From Rhodoferax sp. (GTDB lineage Bacteria; Pseudomonadota; Gammaproteobacteria; Burkholderiales; Burkholderiaceae_C): 5,819 bases of DNA. The notes beneath the pieces were generated by a model that did no database searches, was not told where the DNA came from, and saw only the letters and a list, made by a program, of their open reading frames with translations. A program made the translations under genes and the position numbers. The stretch is from NCBI GenBank assembly GCA_020048795.1, contig JAIFMA010000070.1:1-5819 (forward strand), given 5' to 3'. Shown one piece after another: positions 5,512 through 5,819 of this stretch (within the stretch, counting starts at the first letter, position 1; each line of letters begins with the position of its first letter).

Positions 5512-5819
5512 ATGAAAACAGTGATCGGTATCAGCCTGGGGGCCAGCGCCCAGGATTTTGAATTCAACACCAGCTTTCTGGGCGAAGCCATGCTGGTGAA
5601 ACGTCTGGGCACCGACGGTAGCCTGGTCAAGGCCAGCAAGCTGATCAAATACTGGGACAAACGCGCCAGCGCCATCGGCCTGGGTGTGCTCAAGGACAGT
5701 TACAAGGCCGGCAGTCACCGCTTCATCGAAAAGGACAGTGCCAAACTCAAGGCCGTGGCCGTCAAGGCACCGGTCACCATTGGCGGGCAACTCGGCGACA
5801 TCTTGCAAGAGTGGGCGCT
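5512..5819 (+). CDS. N-terminus of a conserved protein, possibly dehydrogenase/reductase (cut by right edge)
   Basis: The reading frame from the ATG at 5512 stays open for 102 codons to the edge. Codon use matches the neighbouring genes (mostly G/C in third positions), which supports real coding. The product begins MKTVIGISLGASAQDFEF and continues with GEAMLVKRLGTDGS, SAIGLGVLKDSY, RFIEKDSAKLKAVAVKAPVT and GGQLGDILQEWA. It has no signal peptide or membrane segment; the opening strand plus Gly-rich turn suggests an alpha/beta protein. I do not firmly recognise it. From memory it resembles the start of long betaproteobacterial proteins annotated loosely as dehydrogenases, whose C-terminal half carries an NAD(P)-binding, acyl-reductase-like fold; that half is outside the window. 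The ribosome site is weak (AGG eight bases upstream). Divergence from the alcohol dehydrogenase may mean shared regulation. Confidence 0.75.
   Translation, partial: MKTVIGISLGASAQDFEFNTSFLGEAMLVKRLGTDGSLVKASKLIKYWDKRASAIGLGVLKDSYKAGSHRFIEKDSAKLKAVAVKAPVTIGGQLGDILQEWA

Overview
The window reads as chromosomal DNA of a betaproteobacterium, most likely of the Comamonadaceae (Rhodoferax/Polaromonas/Acidovorax type). The grounds are the moderately high G+C coding sequence, the lptD/amgK divergent pair, a short Ala-rich phasin with a PhaR-like site, and an intergenic element resembling one I recall from that family. This is inference; no rRNA or other decisive marker is present. I see no phage, transposase, tRNA or CRISPR array.

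Layout. (1) Positions 1-1354, minus strand: the N-terminal 451 codons of lptD, the outer-membrane LPS-insertion protein; its C-terminal barrel half lies beyond the left edge. (2) A 90-base divergent intergenic region (1355-1444) with a perfect inverted repeat across the amgK start. (3) amgK, plus strand, 1445-2530, an anomeric MurNAc/GlcNAc kinase of cell-wall recycling. (4) A 73-base gap holding a probable dispersed repeat. (5) rsmE, plus, 2604-3410, the 16S rRNA m3U1498 methyltransferase. (6) A phasin gene, minus, 3427-3891, convergent with rsmE and only 16 bases away, preceded by a candidate PhaR operator. (7) A 166-base gap without a gene. (8) An iron-containing alcohol dehydrogenase, minus, 4058-5386, with N- and C-terminal extensions. 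(9) A 125-base divergent gap. (10) The first 102 codons of a plus-strand protein (5512 to the right edge) that I do not firmly recognise.

Functionally the left part is cell-envelope biology (LPS export, peptidoglycan sugar salvage) beside a ribosome-modification gene. The right part is carbon-storage and alcohol/aldehyde metabolism: a PHA granule coat protein, an NAD-type Fe-alcohol dehydrogenase, and a divergent partner that may be a reductase or dehydrogenase. Most of the window is ordinary housekeeping sequence. The points most worth checking are the dispersed repeat, the phasin operator, the palindromic amgK start, the changed RsmE motif, and the divergent dehydrogenase pair. I did not find a convincing wholly new system.
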